Shown one piece after another: positions 20,672-31,398 of a stretch of 38,116 nt of DNA. Origin of the DNA: Jaapia argillacea MUCL 33604 (taxonomy: Eukaryota; Basidiomycota; Agaricomycetes; Jaapiales; Jaapiaceae); assembly GCA_000697665.1 (NCBI GenBank), contig KL197736.1, positions 277,356-315,471 on the forward strand. Direction: 5' to 3'. Below the pieces are notes generated by a model. It worked only from the letters and a program-made list of their open reading frames with translations. It was not told where the DNA came from and did no database searches. Position 1 is the first letter of the stretch. The number at the start of each line of letters is the position of its first letter. The position numbers and the translations under genes are program-made.

Positions 20672-23600
20672 ATGGAGTCTCTATCTAGATTTTGCGAACG
20701 ATATGCCTCGAGGAGGGCGTTGGCCCGGATTCTGTCGACTTTCTTGTGCTCCGTGATCATCGTCTGCCGCCCATTTTCGAGACTAGGCGGTCCATCTGCC
20801 TTTCTTATACTCACAGTCAAAGAACTTGTTTTCTCGGTTCAGGGAGATCTAGCCCAGCAGTTGGAAGCGACCGTCTTCAATATCCTCGGTGCTTTGTTTG
20901 GAATAGGTGCCTCCACATTGGCGAAGTACATTGCTTCGAGATTTGAAGCCAATCAAATCTATCTCAGGACGATTCCAGCCCTGTTCCTTGTTGGGATTGT
21001 CTTCATCGGCAAGAGTATTCTGTTTGTTGGTCAGTTACTATTGACTGACCTTGAGGTTCAATTCCACAGCTGGGTTCCTCAAAAGCAGCCTTCCCCGTCT
21101 CGGGCTATCAACAAGAATATGCTGCTTTGTAACAATATGGATGTTATCTGGATACCCCAATCCTGCCTCGGTAGCTCTCCATGTCTCCACGTCCATATTT
21201 GATATCTAACCACCAACATCATCCAGGATATTCTCTCCGAGGCACAATATTACCTCTGGATCACAATAACGCCGGCCATCGTCAGCCTATTTTCTGCGAT
21301 GTTATTCCTAAGGTGGTCATCGGCACAGCTGGCCACGGAAGTCGCGTCTTCCTTCTCTGGGTTGCGAGACTGCCTATCCATGAGCATGGACCGGGCATTC
21401 TCTGATTCTGCCCCTCAAACTGCTGGACGCTTACAAGCCATCCACGACCAACTATCCAAGAAATCTCTCACACTCAATGCCACCTATGCTCGAGCAGCCT
21501 TTGAGCTTCGCATCGGAAGGCTTGGTGGTATGTAAAAGCACTTCACTTGTTGATTTCTACTCACCATCAAGCCAGTGAAGTCAATCAAGCCACTCATCGG
21601 GATCATCGAACATCTACGACGCGAACTGTCATGGGGGATGTCCTTTTACAGGGCAGGCTTCCCGCAACTTGACGATCAGTCCGATCAGGCATCGTCTATA
21701 TTTCGAGTTCCGGCGCTAGATCTTGGTCACGCGATCCTCGCTTCCATGAAAGCAGTTCAAGATGTGACCCTGACATGCTTCGACAGCCCTGGAAGCCATG
21801 CTTCAGCTTTGTCATCCGAGAAAGCGACTCTACATGGCGTATCGCAAAAGCTGATGTTCGCGCAGCAGGAAGCGAGATCGCTACTTCAAAAGATATCCGA
21901 CGAACTCGACATGGTACAACGTTCTTCGTTGAGTGCGGAGCTCCCATCGCAGCGAGAGTTTTTCGACTCTTGTCTATTTATGATATCATTACTTCAGGTA
22001 AGGTCGTGATCTTCTTGAAAAAGCTTGAAATGAACCAATTGATTTATAGATGGCAAATGAAATGCGACGGGGATTGCGGATTGCAGAAGGAATCTGCGAA
22101 GGTTACGAGACATCTCGAACTCGATTGTGGTTCCCACGAATTTCGTACGCGTGGCTGGGCGTTTCACCGAGAACATTCATCATGCAGGAGGAGACGGACG
22201 GTATCCCGTTGGAATACACTGTCTCCGACGCCAGTGGGGGGATGTCTGCTGCAGAGGCCAAGGAAGGACTAGCCGAACAAGCATACTCTCGAGCCCATCG
22301 AAGCTTCCCCAACATCAACGTGGTACCTTCGGCAGGTGTCACGCGGATGCGTATGAGTTGGCGCCTTCCATTTGCGCTCATCTATCTCATGTGGACACAC
22401 TCTTTTGTGATCTATTTTCGGTTGCGGTTGTCGAGGCTACTGAGATCGGCACAACACTCGTCACACCTTCGTCATGCCCTGAAATATGCTGGCGGAGTGG
22501 CGATCCTGAGCATCCCGGCCTTCTTACCGCTTGGTTCCCCAGGTGTGTTGTTACCTCCTCGTATTGCTCGACGTATCTAATGGGCTTTGGGTTCAAGGTC
22601 GCCATTGGTTTACTTCTGTTCATGGTCCTTGGATGACCGTTAGCTATGTTTGGGTCTTGGAAACTAATACTGGCGCCACTTGGCGTGTCGGTTATTTGCG
22701 TATTGTGAGATATCACGCCTGTATATTTTGGAGTGGGATGATTGACCCTAACCTTATTTCAGTCGGGGACTGTTCTGGGGGCCATCTATGCATACATCGT
22801 AAGCACCAAGCTGATCTCGGGTTACTCAGAACTGACAAGTGCCCGGAAGACTTGGCTTATATGTCGGACGAATCCATACGGCCTAGTGGCTCTTGTCACC
22901 GTTCGTCCCAATTCTTTTGCTCAAACCAGTTCATTTTCTCATCTTCTCGCATTAAAGGCGTCCGATATACCCATCACTTGGCTGGTAATGCACACCCCAA
23001 TTCCATCGGTTGGAGTGGTTATGTGAGATATGTTGCTCCATTTCCACCAACCAAGCTCATCTCGTTTGATATCGAAATCTAGGGCCATCTCAATACCGCC
23101 GGTTGCGTTTTCGGAGTACATGCAGCCTTCGCTCCCTGTACCTGCCTGGGGTACGCATTTGATATGGTCAACAAAGTATTCGTTGACTGAGTAATACTAC
23201 TAGATCTGGCGTTACAGCGTGGCGTAATGATCGCAGCTGGTATCATTGCAGCTCTGGCTGTCAATCACTTTATCTTCCCCCGACATTGCAGGGTAACCGC
23301 GAACTATTCCTATGGCGCATCATCTAGCTTACCTTGTCTTCGCTCACAGACGCTTTTCTTGTCCAATGCCAGTCGTTCGTTGAGCTTGCTTTGCCAGCTC
23401 TACATGAAACTGAGCCGGTAAGGAAGCTATTGGATCTCAATTGTGGTCGTCTCTAATTTCTTCCCCAGCCGCATGTTTCGAATCGGGAGCTCCTATGCGA
23501 ATGCACCCGACGACAAACACCAGACCCTCAAGCTTGAATCTGAGATCAGAACTTCCTTACATGGCCTTTCCTTGTTTATCGTCGCGATGAACGACGAATT

Positions 23601-24250
23601 GAGCCTTATGCCGGTATGTTCTGCGACCCTCCTTCCCATATTGATACGTATGACGAACATTTGTTCAAATTGCAGAAACCAATGAGGCTATACCGGCACA
23701 CTGTCTCCACGATGCAGCGGCTCATGGATCTATTGACGGGTTTACGAAAAGTGCGAGAGAACATCCCTCACAAAGAAACCGTGGCAGCCGTATTCAGGGA
23801 AAGACGTGAACTAGTGCGAAACAGTTCCTTTTGATCCTGTGTTTCTTTATAACAAGTATCCATTCGTCGTTGAAGGTCTCCTGCATCTGCATTACTCTGT
23901 TCGCGTGCGAACACGCTTTCCGAGCTCGACAACCTCTACCCCAGTTCCTTCCTTCTGCAAGACACGCATGGAAGAGGCTCGCGATTCACGTGGACGACCG
24001 CCTCCGCCGCGCGCGAGAGGAAGACGCCGAGGCCGTTGGCCTCTCCCTCGTGTATGCCTTTGCAGAGAGCGAGGTGCTGAGTGACATGGTGGATACGATG
24101 GAGGAACTGTTAGAGTCGACTCGGAAATTGTTTGGAACGTCTGCGTGGTTGACACACTTCGATCAAACTCATTATTCCATGGATACGAGTCAGGATGAAG
24201 AGGATCCACATGCTCATGGATGGTACAGTACTTTTAGAAGTGAGGATTGA
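20672..24250 (+). CDS. ArAE/FUSC-type (BRE4-like) multi-pass membrane protein
   Basis: Likely an integral membrane exporter-like protein of the fungal aromatic acid exporter/BRE4 group. Fifteen exons: 20672-21008, 21070-21170, 21227-21527, 21576-21997, 22050-22542, 22598-22704, 22763-22798, 22850-22900, 22958-23022, 23083-23150, 23204-23292, 23350-23417, 23469-23613, 23676-23813, 23876-24250; about 931 residues. About six N-terminal membrane segments (for example 'VFNILGALFGIGASTLAKY' and 'YLWITITPAIVSLFSAMLFLRWSS') precede a soluble middle. A second hydrophobic block follows ('WMTVSYVWVLETNTGATWR', 'NPYGLVALVT', 'GVMIAAGIIAALAVNHFIFPRHCR'). The C terminus is cytosolic-looking ('HAFRARQPLPQFLPSAR'). 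The first intron is drawn as GC-AG (21009-21069); a 40-nt GTCAGT...CACAG intron (21030-21069) is an alternative that adds seven residues. Substrate is unknown. Confidence 0.85.
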
Positions 24251-24473
24251 TGGATTACACATAGACTTAGAGTAGACGTGTTACAAAGACTTTCATGAAC
24301 CAGAAATCTATTGGAAGACTAAGCTTTCTTCGGGTTGAGCCAGGTCGTGAGTTCAAGTCAAGCCGTTCTTGGTGTGGCGAGGGAGACAAGAGGCATTCAA
24401 ACTCCGCCGACGTATTCACTTGCCGCCTTCCGATCCGGTGCGCATCCAAAATTCTTCTCCTTGTACCACCATC

Positions 24474-26714
24474 ATGTCCGATCTCGATGCTGACCTCTAT
24501 GGCGGTGAGTCCTCAGACCATCAGTCTGAACAATATCCTAACAGTTCAAGTAGATCTCTACGGAAACGACGAGCCCGATTTTACAGGAGATTCCAAGGAA
24601 CACTTGACTGAGGTCAAGGATGAGCCCTCACCGGAACCCGAGTCCCCACCACAGGCTATAGGGACCACATCGTCTGCGAGGACACCCTCTTCTCAACCGA
24701 TAGTCAAGACTGAACATCTCGCTCAACGCCCGGTTTCTACGTCAACGCCTTCCACCTCGGCAATCCCCACGTCATCAGCGTACACGTCGCCGCCGGCACA
24801 GCAAATTCCAACTTATCAAGAACGTTCGGAAGATTACTCTGTTCCAACAACAAGTCACCAGAATGGTCATGCCTCCTACATTCCTGTTGCTGAACACCGA
24901 AGTGTTCGTCCGTCGGAGATGAAAGATGAAGGGTGAGTCATCCTAACATGAACTAACATCTCCCCCTATTTCATCCCCGAGGAGAGATGTTGTCTCCGTG
25001 AGATTCGTAGTCTTGAACGATGATGGGCACCGGAACAGTGCTTGGCGGAGATGTTCACTGCCAGTGTCACTGGCCCAGTTTCATAGTCGAACAATCGTCT
25101 TACGTCCTAGCTACGTGTCGACTAGGAAGATGTCCCTACTTCTAGCACATCCTAGTCTAATTCTAGGCTAGCATTAAACAAGCTACGCAGTAGAGTTCTC
25201 TCACCTCTTCCTCCTGTGTTATGACATCCCTATGTTCTAGGTTACCGATACTAATAACGATCTTCTCTTTGTTTCCTATATGCGTGCGTCCCGTCGGTCT
25301 ATCACCTCTCATTGTCGCAATTCTGGTGCTCTCTGGATCTATCGTCCTCTCGTCGTCCTACCTACGATGACTGTAGCAAAATGTTCATTGGCGGACTTAA
25401 CTGGGATACTACAGATGGTACATTATTGTCGTTATCTTATCCACCTGTTGGCAGTAGTACTAAAATACCTCTTCCTTACTTTGTTATCGCCAGAGACTCT
25501 CAGAAACTACTTCTCTCAGTTTGGGAAAGTCGATGCCTGTACCATAATGCGCGACGCCGCTGGGCGGTCGCGATGCTTTGCTTTCCTGACGTTTGATGAG
25601 CCTGCGTCTGTGAACGCCGTTATGGTACGAGAGCATGTTCTCGATGGCAAGATAGTGCGTAGCACACCCTTCGTTACTCCTGTATCCTGTATATTGACCA
25701 TAGTTCTCTATGTACTGTTGTAGATTGACCCAAAGCGAGCGATACCTAGGCAAGAACATCAACGGGCGACCAAGCTGTTTATCGGTGGTTTGGCCGGGAG
25801 TGTTACGTCGGAATCCATGCGCGAGTTCTTTTCGCAGTATGGCAAGGTCATCGATTCCACCGTGATGTTGGACCGTGAAACAGGTAGAAGTAAGGGCTTC
25901 GGTTTCGTCTCGTTCGAAGACGCGGATGTCACTCCTATCCTTGGTTTCGGGAAGCTTGAGATTGATGGCAAACTTGTAAGCGCCTGTCGCCCTGGAGTAT
26001 GACATTCCGAGCTGACACCTCCCGATGGCCTTTTAGATCGACGTGAAGCTGGCCGAACCACGGTACAAACGTGACTTCGGTTCAGGAGGCGAAGGCGGTC
26101 AAAACGGAGGCGCTGGCCCTGTCGCTCGCTCCGGCGGTGGGGGAGCGTATACTAATGGTGGAGGTGCCGGAGGGTTCGGCGGTCAAGGCGGTGGTTATGC
26201 TAGCCCCCCCGGCGCCGGTGCCGTCCAAGCTCAAGCGCCAGCCGGAACCCCCTTCGATCCTCAAGCCCTAGCGGCTCTGTACACTCGTATGTTCCAAATG
26301 GGAGCGGGGATGAACCCCATGATGGCGGGGATGAACCCTATGATGGGTGGTGGAATGGGAGGTATGGGCGGAATGGGCGGAATGGGCGGAATGGGCGGAA
26401 TGGGCGGTATGGGTGGAATGGGAATGGGGGGTGGCGCTCCTGGTATGGGTATGGGAAGAGCTGGCCCCATGGGTGGACCTGGTATGGGTGGCATGGGCAT
26501 GGGTGGAGCACCTGGTATGGGGATGGGACGAGGTGGCCCTGGTATGGGTGGACCTGGAGGTGCTCCGGGGATGATGCAGGGACAAATGGGGGGAAACATT
26601 CCAAGAGGGCCAAGAGGAGGCCCTGGCGGACCAGGTGGTGCCGGACAGCCTGGCGTCGGACCCCAGAGGACCGGCCAGAGGGGGCAGCACAGTTATCATC
26701 CTTATGCTCGTTGA
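24474..26714 (+). CDS. hrp1: Hrp1/Nab4-type hnRNP with two RRMs
   Basis: RNA-binding protein; in yeast Hrp1 is cleavage factor IB and an mRNA shuttling factor. Six exons: 24474-24504, 24545-24932, 25377-25417, 25494-25654, 25724-25975, 26037-26714; about 516 residues. The N terminus is acidic and Pro/Ser/Thr-rich. RRM1 has RNP2 'MFIGGL' and RNP1 'RCFAFLTF'. The linker 'IDPKRAIPR' is a strong Hrp1-like mark. RRM2 has 'LFIGGL' and 'KGFGFVSF'. The tail is Gly-rich, then a Gly-Met repeat, then RGG-like 'PRGPRGGPGG'. The second intron (24933-25376, 444 nt) is far longer than the others and is CTAG-rich. Exon 2 has two in-frame acceptors 6 nt apart (after 24544 or 24550). RRM1 RNP1 has Cys where Gly is usual ('RSRCFAF'). 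Confidence 0.92.
25107..25240 (+). promoter_or_regulatory. CTAG-rich cluster inside the long hnRNP intron
   Basis: Seven CTAG tetramers start at 25107, 25122, 25142, 25152, 25163, 25168 and 25237, within 134 nt; about half of one is expected by chance. UAG-type sequences are bound by several hnRNP A/B and Musashi-like RRM proteins. The cluster could therefore be a self-binding site for splicing autoregulation. This is inference only. Confidence 0.3.
26352..26430 (+). repeat. 9-bp GGAATGGGC-type repeat coding Gly-Gly-Met
   Basis: Near-perfect 9-bp units encode successive GGM triplets in the hnRNP tail. A looser Gly/Met/Pro-rich pattern continues to about 26600. Such arrays tend to vary in copy number between strains. 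Confidence 0.85.
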
Positions 26715-26944
26715 TTCTTCTTGTTGTTAATTTCACTTCTTATCAGTTATATATTGCGTTCGTGCTCTCAAGTTGTTGTTACCGGGCGGACTCGTTTTTA
26801 AAGGTGTACTATGATATCAGATACTTTATCAAACGATGTCTCCACATAGACGTACTGCTAGTAATCAACTGTAATAGTACCAGCCAGTGGAGAGAGGCAA
26901 GGAAACTCAACAGAAATGGCCGCGTAGCGAACGATGCCCTGATA

Positions 26945-29900
26945 TTAGTAGCGTCGACCGCCACGACCACCACCTGGTCCTTGGTATGGTCCGTAGTCCG
27001 GAGGAGGTCGACCCACTAGAGATAAACGGTCTGAGGGGAAGCTTAACAGGAAGGGATGATTAACATGAAACGAACCAGCACGTGGTGGAGGTGGAGGCGA
27101 TCTTGGTCTCACAGCTGCAGTGGCACTCGGTATGATGGCATTCCTAAAAACTTGCATCAAGTCGTCCGTTCTGAAAGCAGGTTCTAACGAGAAACAAATT
27201 GTCATATCATAAAATAGGACATCGTTCTGCAGACTTACCGCCATACGCGTTGAATGCCGCTGGGGAGGGTAGTTGACCGATGAACCATTGGAGAATTTGA
27301 GGCAAAACGGGAGGCTTCTCTTCTTCCTTTTCACGCTCTCGACGCGGAGGCGGGGCATGACGATCACGCTCCCTGTCCCAAGAGGGGCTTGCATAGCGAC
27401 GTGAGGGTCCTTCCCACCTCTCACGCTCACGTTCTCTGGGCGGAGAAGATCTTGGACGTTTATGAGCAGGGGGGCCATGATCGCTAGCTCTGCTTTCATC
27501 GCGCCTCTTATGATCTGGGGAAGATGGACGTTTCTGAGACGTTGGAGGGGCTGGAGGTGGTATCTGTTCTTTGGAATTTTGAGTTGCTATCGACAGCAAA
27601 GATTGTGTGGTATCGGTACGACCAAGCGCACTCGGACCCGTGGGGGTAGTTGTGCCTGTTGCGGTCTGTCTTGCAATCGCAAAGCCAAGGTCACGCGCAG
27701 CAATTGCATCGGTACCGAGATATGTATGCCGTTGAGCAAATCGCTTAATGGGAGGATCTGTGATTTCGACACAAACGTCAACAATATTATCGCCGAAGCC
27801 AGTTTCTTGTGCCTACCATTGGGATAAGATTCCGCAATCCTTTTCTCAAGACTTTGCGCGGCTTCCAAATCGCCGAATTGGTACACGTACCGAGCCCAGC
27901 GCTCCCACAACGGTCGCGCTTTATCAGGGGAGAATGTGCTGATTATGCGTTCAAATAGAGCTCGCGCGTCTAAATGGAGAATGAGCAATATCTGGGGTAT
28001 GAGGGTGTCGAGACTTACTATTCTCATCGTTGACGGAGATTAAGAAGCCGAGGTATCGAAGCACATATTCAGGTTCGTCACCAAAAGCCTTCATACCGGC
28101 TTCAAATATTCGACTAGCAACATCCATTGCCTTCGTACAATGATACTCCATCAACGCTGTCAGACGATTAGACGGGTAGACTACAACGAAATGGGAGAAT
28201 CTCACCTGCAGCTTCATAGACCTCCCAAGGGGTGAACCGGTCTTTCCTAGCCTTGCTGAATAGTGGACGCGACGCTTTCAAGCCTTCGGCACGCCTTGCA
28301 AATCGGATGTACATGATCCAAACCAAACCATATTCTGTCTTGCGTTCAGTAAATTCCTTGTCCTTGACGGGCTTGCCATCCGACACTTGAGTACTGAATG
28401 AAGAATCTTTTGATTGCGTGCCAGGTTCTGGCGGGGTCAGTCGCAATGAAGTGTCGGTATATGGCGCTAGGTTCCCGTTGCCATTCAAAGCTTGGTTGCT
28501 CCCAACTTTCTCAAGGGATGAGTTTGCAGAGTTGATGCGAGATTCCAGAGACTCCAAATCTTGACGTAGGATATCCAAGAATCTCTCAAACGTTGCGTGT
28601 ACACCGGCATGGTCCTTGGCAGCCTCAAGCGCCTCTGCGTATGCAAAGTTAAGGAGAAAACTAGCAGGGCGTTAGCAAGTGCTCCACGATCCGATACTGT
28701 AACTCACCTGGATGGATTACTTTCGATACCAGACTTGAGGAGACCCAGAGCTTCTTCGTTCTTTCCGACGCTCTTGGTCCAGATATACGCCATGTACCTA
28801 GTCACGGTCAATCACTACGAAGAAATCGGTGGCTACTGAGAGAAAGGCACTCACCATATCTCACCGAAGAACCGCATTCGTATGAGTGCCTTACGGTAAA
28901 CCATTTGTACTCTGGTCACGAAAGTCGCCTTGTCCTTGTCTTCGATCTCAAGAGGGTTGTTCTCTTCCCACTTGAGATAGACCTTCCATTGACCTACCAG
29001 AGCTCGCTCCGCAGGGTTGAAAGTGGGAGGTGCGGGGAGATATAATGCCGGTCGACCAGAGGAAGGTTGTGGGGGAGGGGGGAAGAGAGGTCCGAGTTGA
29101 CGTTGAAGCTGGCGTAAAACTTGACGAGCTTGCATATATGAAGGCGAGAGATCGTTCATGAACTTTTTAGCCTACAGAGGAATTAGCATACATTGTCCGG
29201 GAGTATGATAGTGAGGTGTATTCGGAAAGGCACATAGGGTGGAACACGACACCCTCAGTATACTGTATGCACCATCATCCATATGCTTCTACACGTTCAC
29301 CACGATCGAGTCGAATCGAAGTTCGCAGAAAAGGAACCTCCGAATGAGGTTGCTGGGGCGAATCCGCAATACGGCGCAGACATCACCTCTGGAGACAAGT
29401 CTCACAAGCACAACAGAAGATCCTCGAGATCAATCGGCTTTGCAATATATCCATTCGAACCTGGAATATTTGAACATTTCGACAAGTGCCCAGCGCTTCC
29501 GAATAGAATGCCTATGAAAACAGTTGTCTCCTACCGTGATTTTATTCAGCCCATTCTCGAAAGCTTCGAGTTCCGACCAGAGCTTTTCGATGTTCTCCAA
29601 CGGGATTTGGACGGCTCGATGGTAGACTTTCCGGAGCGCGTCCATCTTTTGTTGTTCCTCCCAAGTTGTGGTACACTGGACCAACGTTAACGAGAGCTTC
29701 TCCTAAATTTCGTAACACTTACCTCCCGAGATTTCAGGAACTGAATATAATCGCTCCAAATTTCGCCGCTATCCTTATCCTGCCCGACATGGTTGAGAGC
29801 AAACTCGTAAGACCGCTGAACATCGTCTCTAGTGGACGGATCGGTGTTGATTCGCCTATTATTTCCGGTCAGACCGTGATCGACGACCACATGCATACAT

Positions 29901-30470
29901 CGTTGACAGACCTGACGTAGGTGAGGTAGAACTTCCAAAAATCGACTGATGGAGATGCTCTTAGGAACTTCTTGAAAAGACCTTCGGCGTATTGAAATGA
30001 GTCGGGAGTTAGGAAGTGGTTGATGTATGCGATCTGAGCAGAGGCCTTGTTTTTCAAAGAGTGAGACACACAAACGCAACAAGCAGTGGCAAGATGTTGC
30101 TAACAGTGTTGGGGTAGGCTTCCAAGAGGGCGTCATAGGTGATTTTGAGGTTTTCAATGTTACCTGAACTCTCAGCCAGGTCGACGAGTCTGTACCACGA
30201 TTCCGGGTCGTACGGCTTGTCGCGCAACTTGTCTCGCAACACCTCCAACTCTGAACGAGGCTCATCTTGAACAGCCGCTGGTGGCACTGGCGAGGCCTCA
30301 GGCTCTTGCTTGGGGACAACGATGTCTGGCTGAGTATTTGACTCTTGTAATTGCTGCAAAGCGAGGAGGATTTCTTGTGTCGGTTCGGTCTTCTCTCCTA
30401 AGGTGTCGATGGATTGTTCAGAGGATGGTGGTTCATAGGCAGGGGGTTCAGAGGCGGACGGTTCAGACAT
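26945..30470 (-). CDS. rna14: Rna14/CstF77 mRNA 3'-end processing factor
   Basis: HAT-repeat scaffold of the pre-mRNA cleavage and polyadenylation machinery. Twelve exons: 30470-30105, 30045-29912, 29855-29723, 29675-29535, 29171-28855, 28797-28708, 28660-28206, 28156-28019, 27969-27817, 27757-27239, 27183-27076, 27015-26945; all phases agree, giving 874 residues. A Pro/Glu/Ser-rich start leads into tandem HAT helices, for example '[18 protein letters not shown]', '[10 protein letters not shown]', '[19 protein letters not shown]' and '[14 protein letters not shown]'. A C-terminal region has RERERER/PPR low complexity and the conserved '[22 protein letters not shown]' monkeytail-side motif. 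The protein ends GGGRGGRRY. The fourth intron (29534-29172) is 363 nt while the rest are 47-75 nt. The stop lies 230 bp from the stop of the convergent Hrp1-like gene. Confidence 0.95.
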
Positions 30471-31398
30471 TGGATTGCGCTGTCGTGGTCGCCGTCATAC
30501 GTGTCGTTGAAAAGGACTGAAATGAAAGGATTTATGCTGCTGACGGCGGGGTTCCCACGCCCCGGGGTGGCCCGTGCGTCTTTGCGGGGATGAACTGGAG
30601 TTAAATAATAAATTGACCCTTGCTACCTACTCCTGTGTCGCTGCCTGAGGAAACGCTCGATGTCGAGCAGTACAAAACCCCTATTCAAACGTCTGGTACC
30701 ATCATGGCTCGCAATCTGATGGGAACGGTGAATTGTGACTCTTCCTCGTCGGATCCGACGTCGGCCCCTGAGCTAGTTTCGAGTCATCTCCCCATTTTGC
30801 CTTCGTCTCATGATCACTCCCGACAAGCCTCAACTATTTGGGCATCGAAGGCTATGAGCTCCCTTCGAGGTATAGCCACCTCCTGGCCATATGATACGCC
30901 AGTTTGCCACTTCAAACAACGCTCTGTCGCATGGCGAGATTATCCAGTCTTATGACTACTGTATGTGTCGCTATACCGATCGCCTAGGTTAGCAATTGCT
31001 CGCCAATACAAGGCACGCCAGCCCACAGAGCGATACGCCCCCGGCCCACTGCGCACCCCGCCTCCTACCAACGCCCAAGATCCATCAACAAAAGACGCAT
31101 CTGGCTGCATCGATACACCTGCCCTTTGATGGACGGCGTAAAGGTGTTAGTACCCTTGTGATCGTCCTGTCACCCTGTCAAACGAATCTCGAACTGCTTC
31201 GTTTGGTTTACGATCGGCGTTTTCAAGTATTCTGATGTTGGCTTCTCCCGCTGCAGCGGGATAAAGTCGAGGGTGTCCGAGCACGAACCAGCCCTATAAA
31301 TATTACGCATATATCCCGAAAGAAATCACAACGACACCACTAAGTTATGTTGCATACAAAAATGAATGAGTCCAAGAATCGAAGAGAGAAGAAGGTAT
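30471..31398. other. intergenic between Rna14 and the G-domain array
   Basis: About 930 bp holding the Rna14 promoter and the 3' flank of the first G-domain gene. It contains a perfect 14-bp palindrome at 31247-31260. A TATA-like CCTATAAATA lies at about 31290 in plus orientation, with no recognised gene downstream on that strand. Short open frames at 30620-30955 and 30996-31235 lack any motif. Confidence 0.4.
31247..31260. repeat. perfect 14-bp palindrome
   Basis: CCCGCTGCAGCGGG is its own reverse complement. It lies about 35 nt upstream of a TATA-like sequence in otherwise non-coding DNA. It could be a dimeric transcription factor site or a chance palindrome. Confidence 0.5.

Noticed and set aside
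26261-26736. Long antisense frames rich in Pro, Ile and His opposite the hnRNP tail
   Set aside because: They are a by-product of the GGM repeat read on the other strand.
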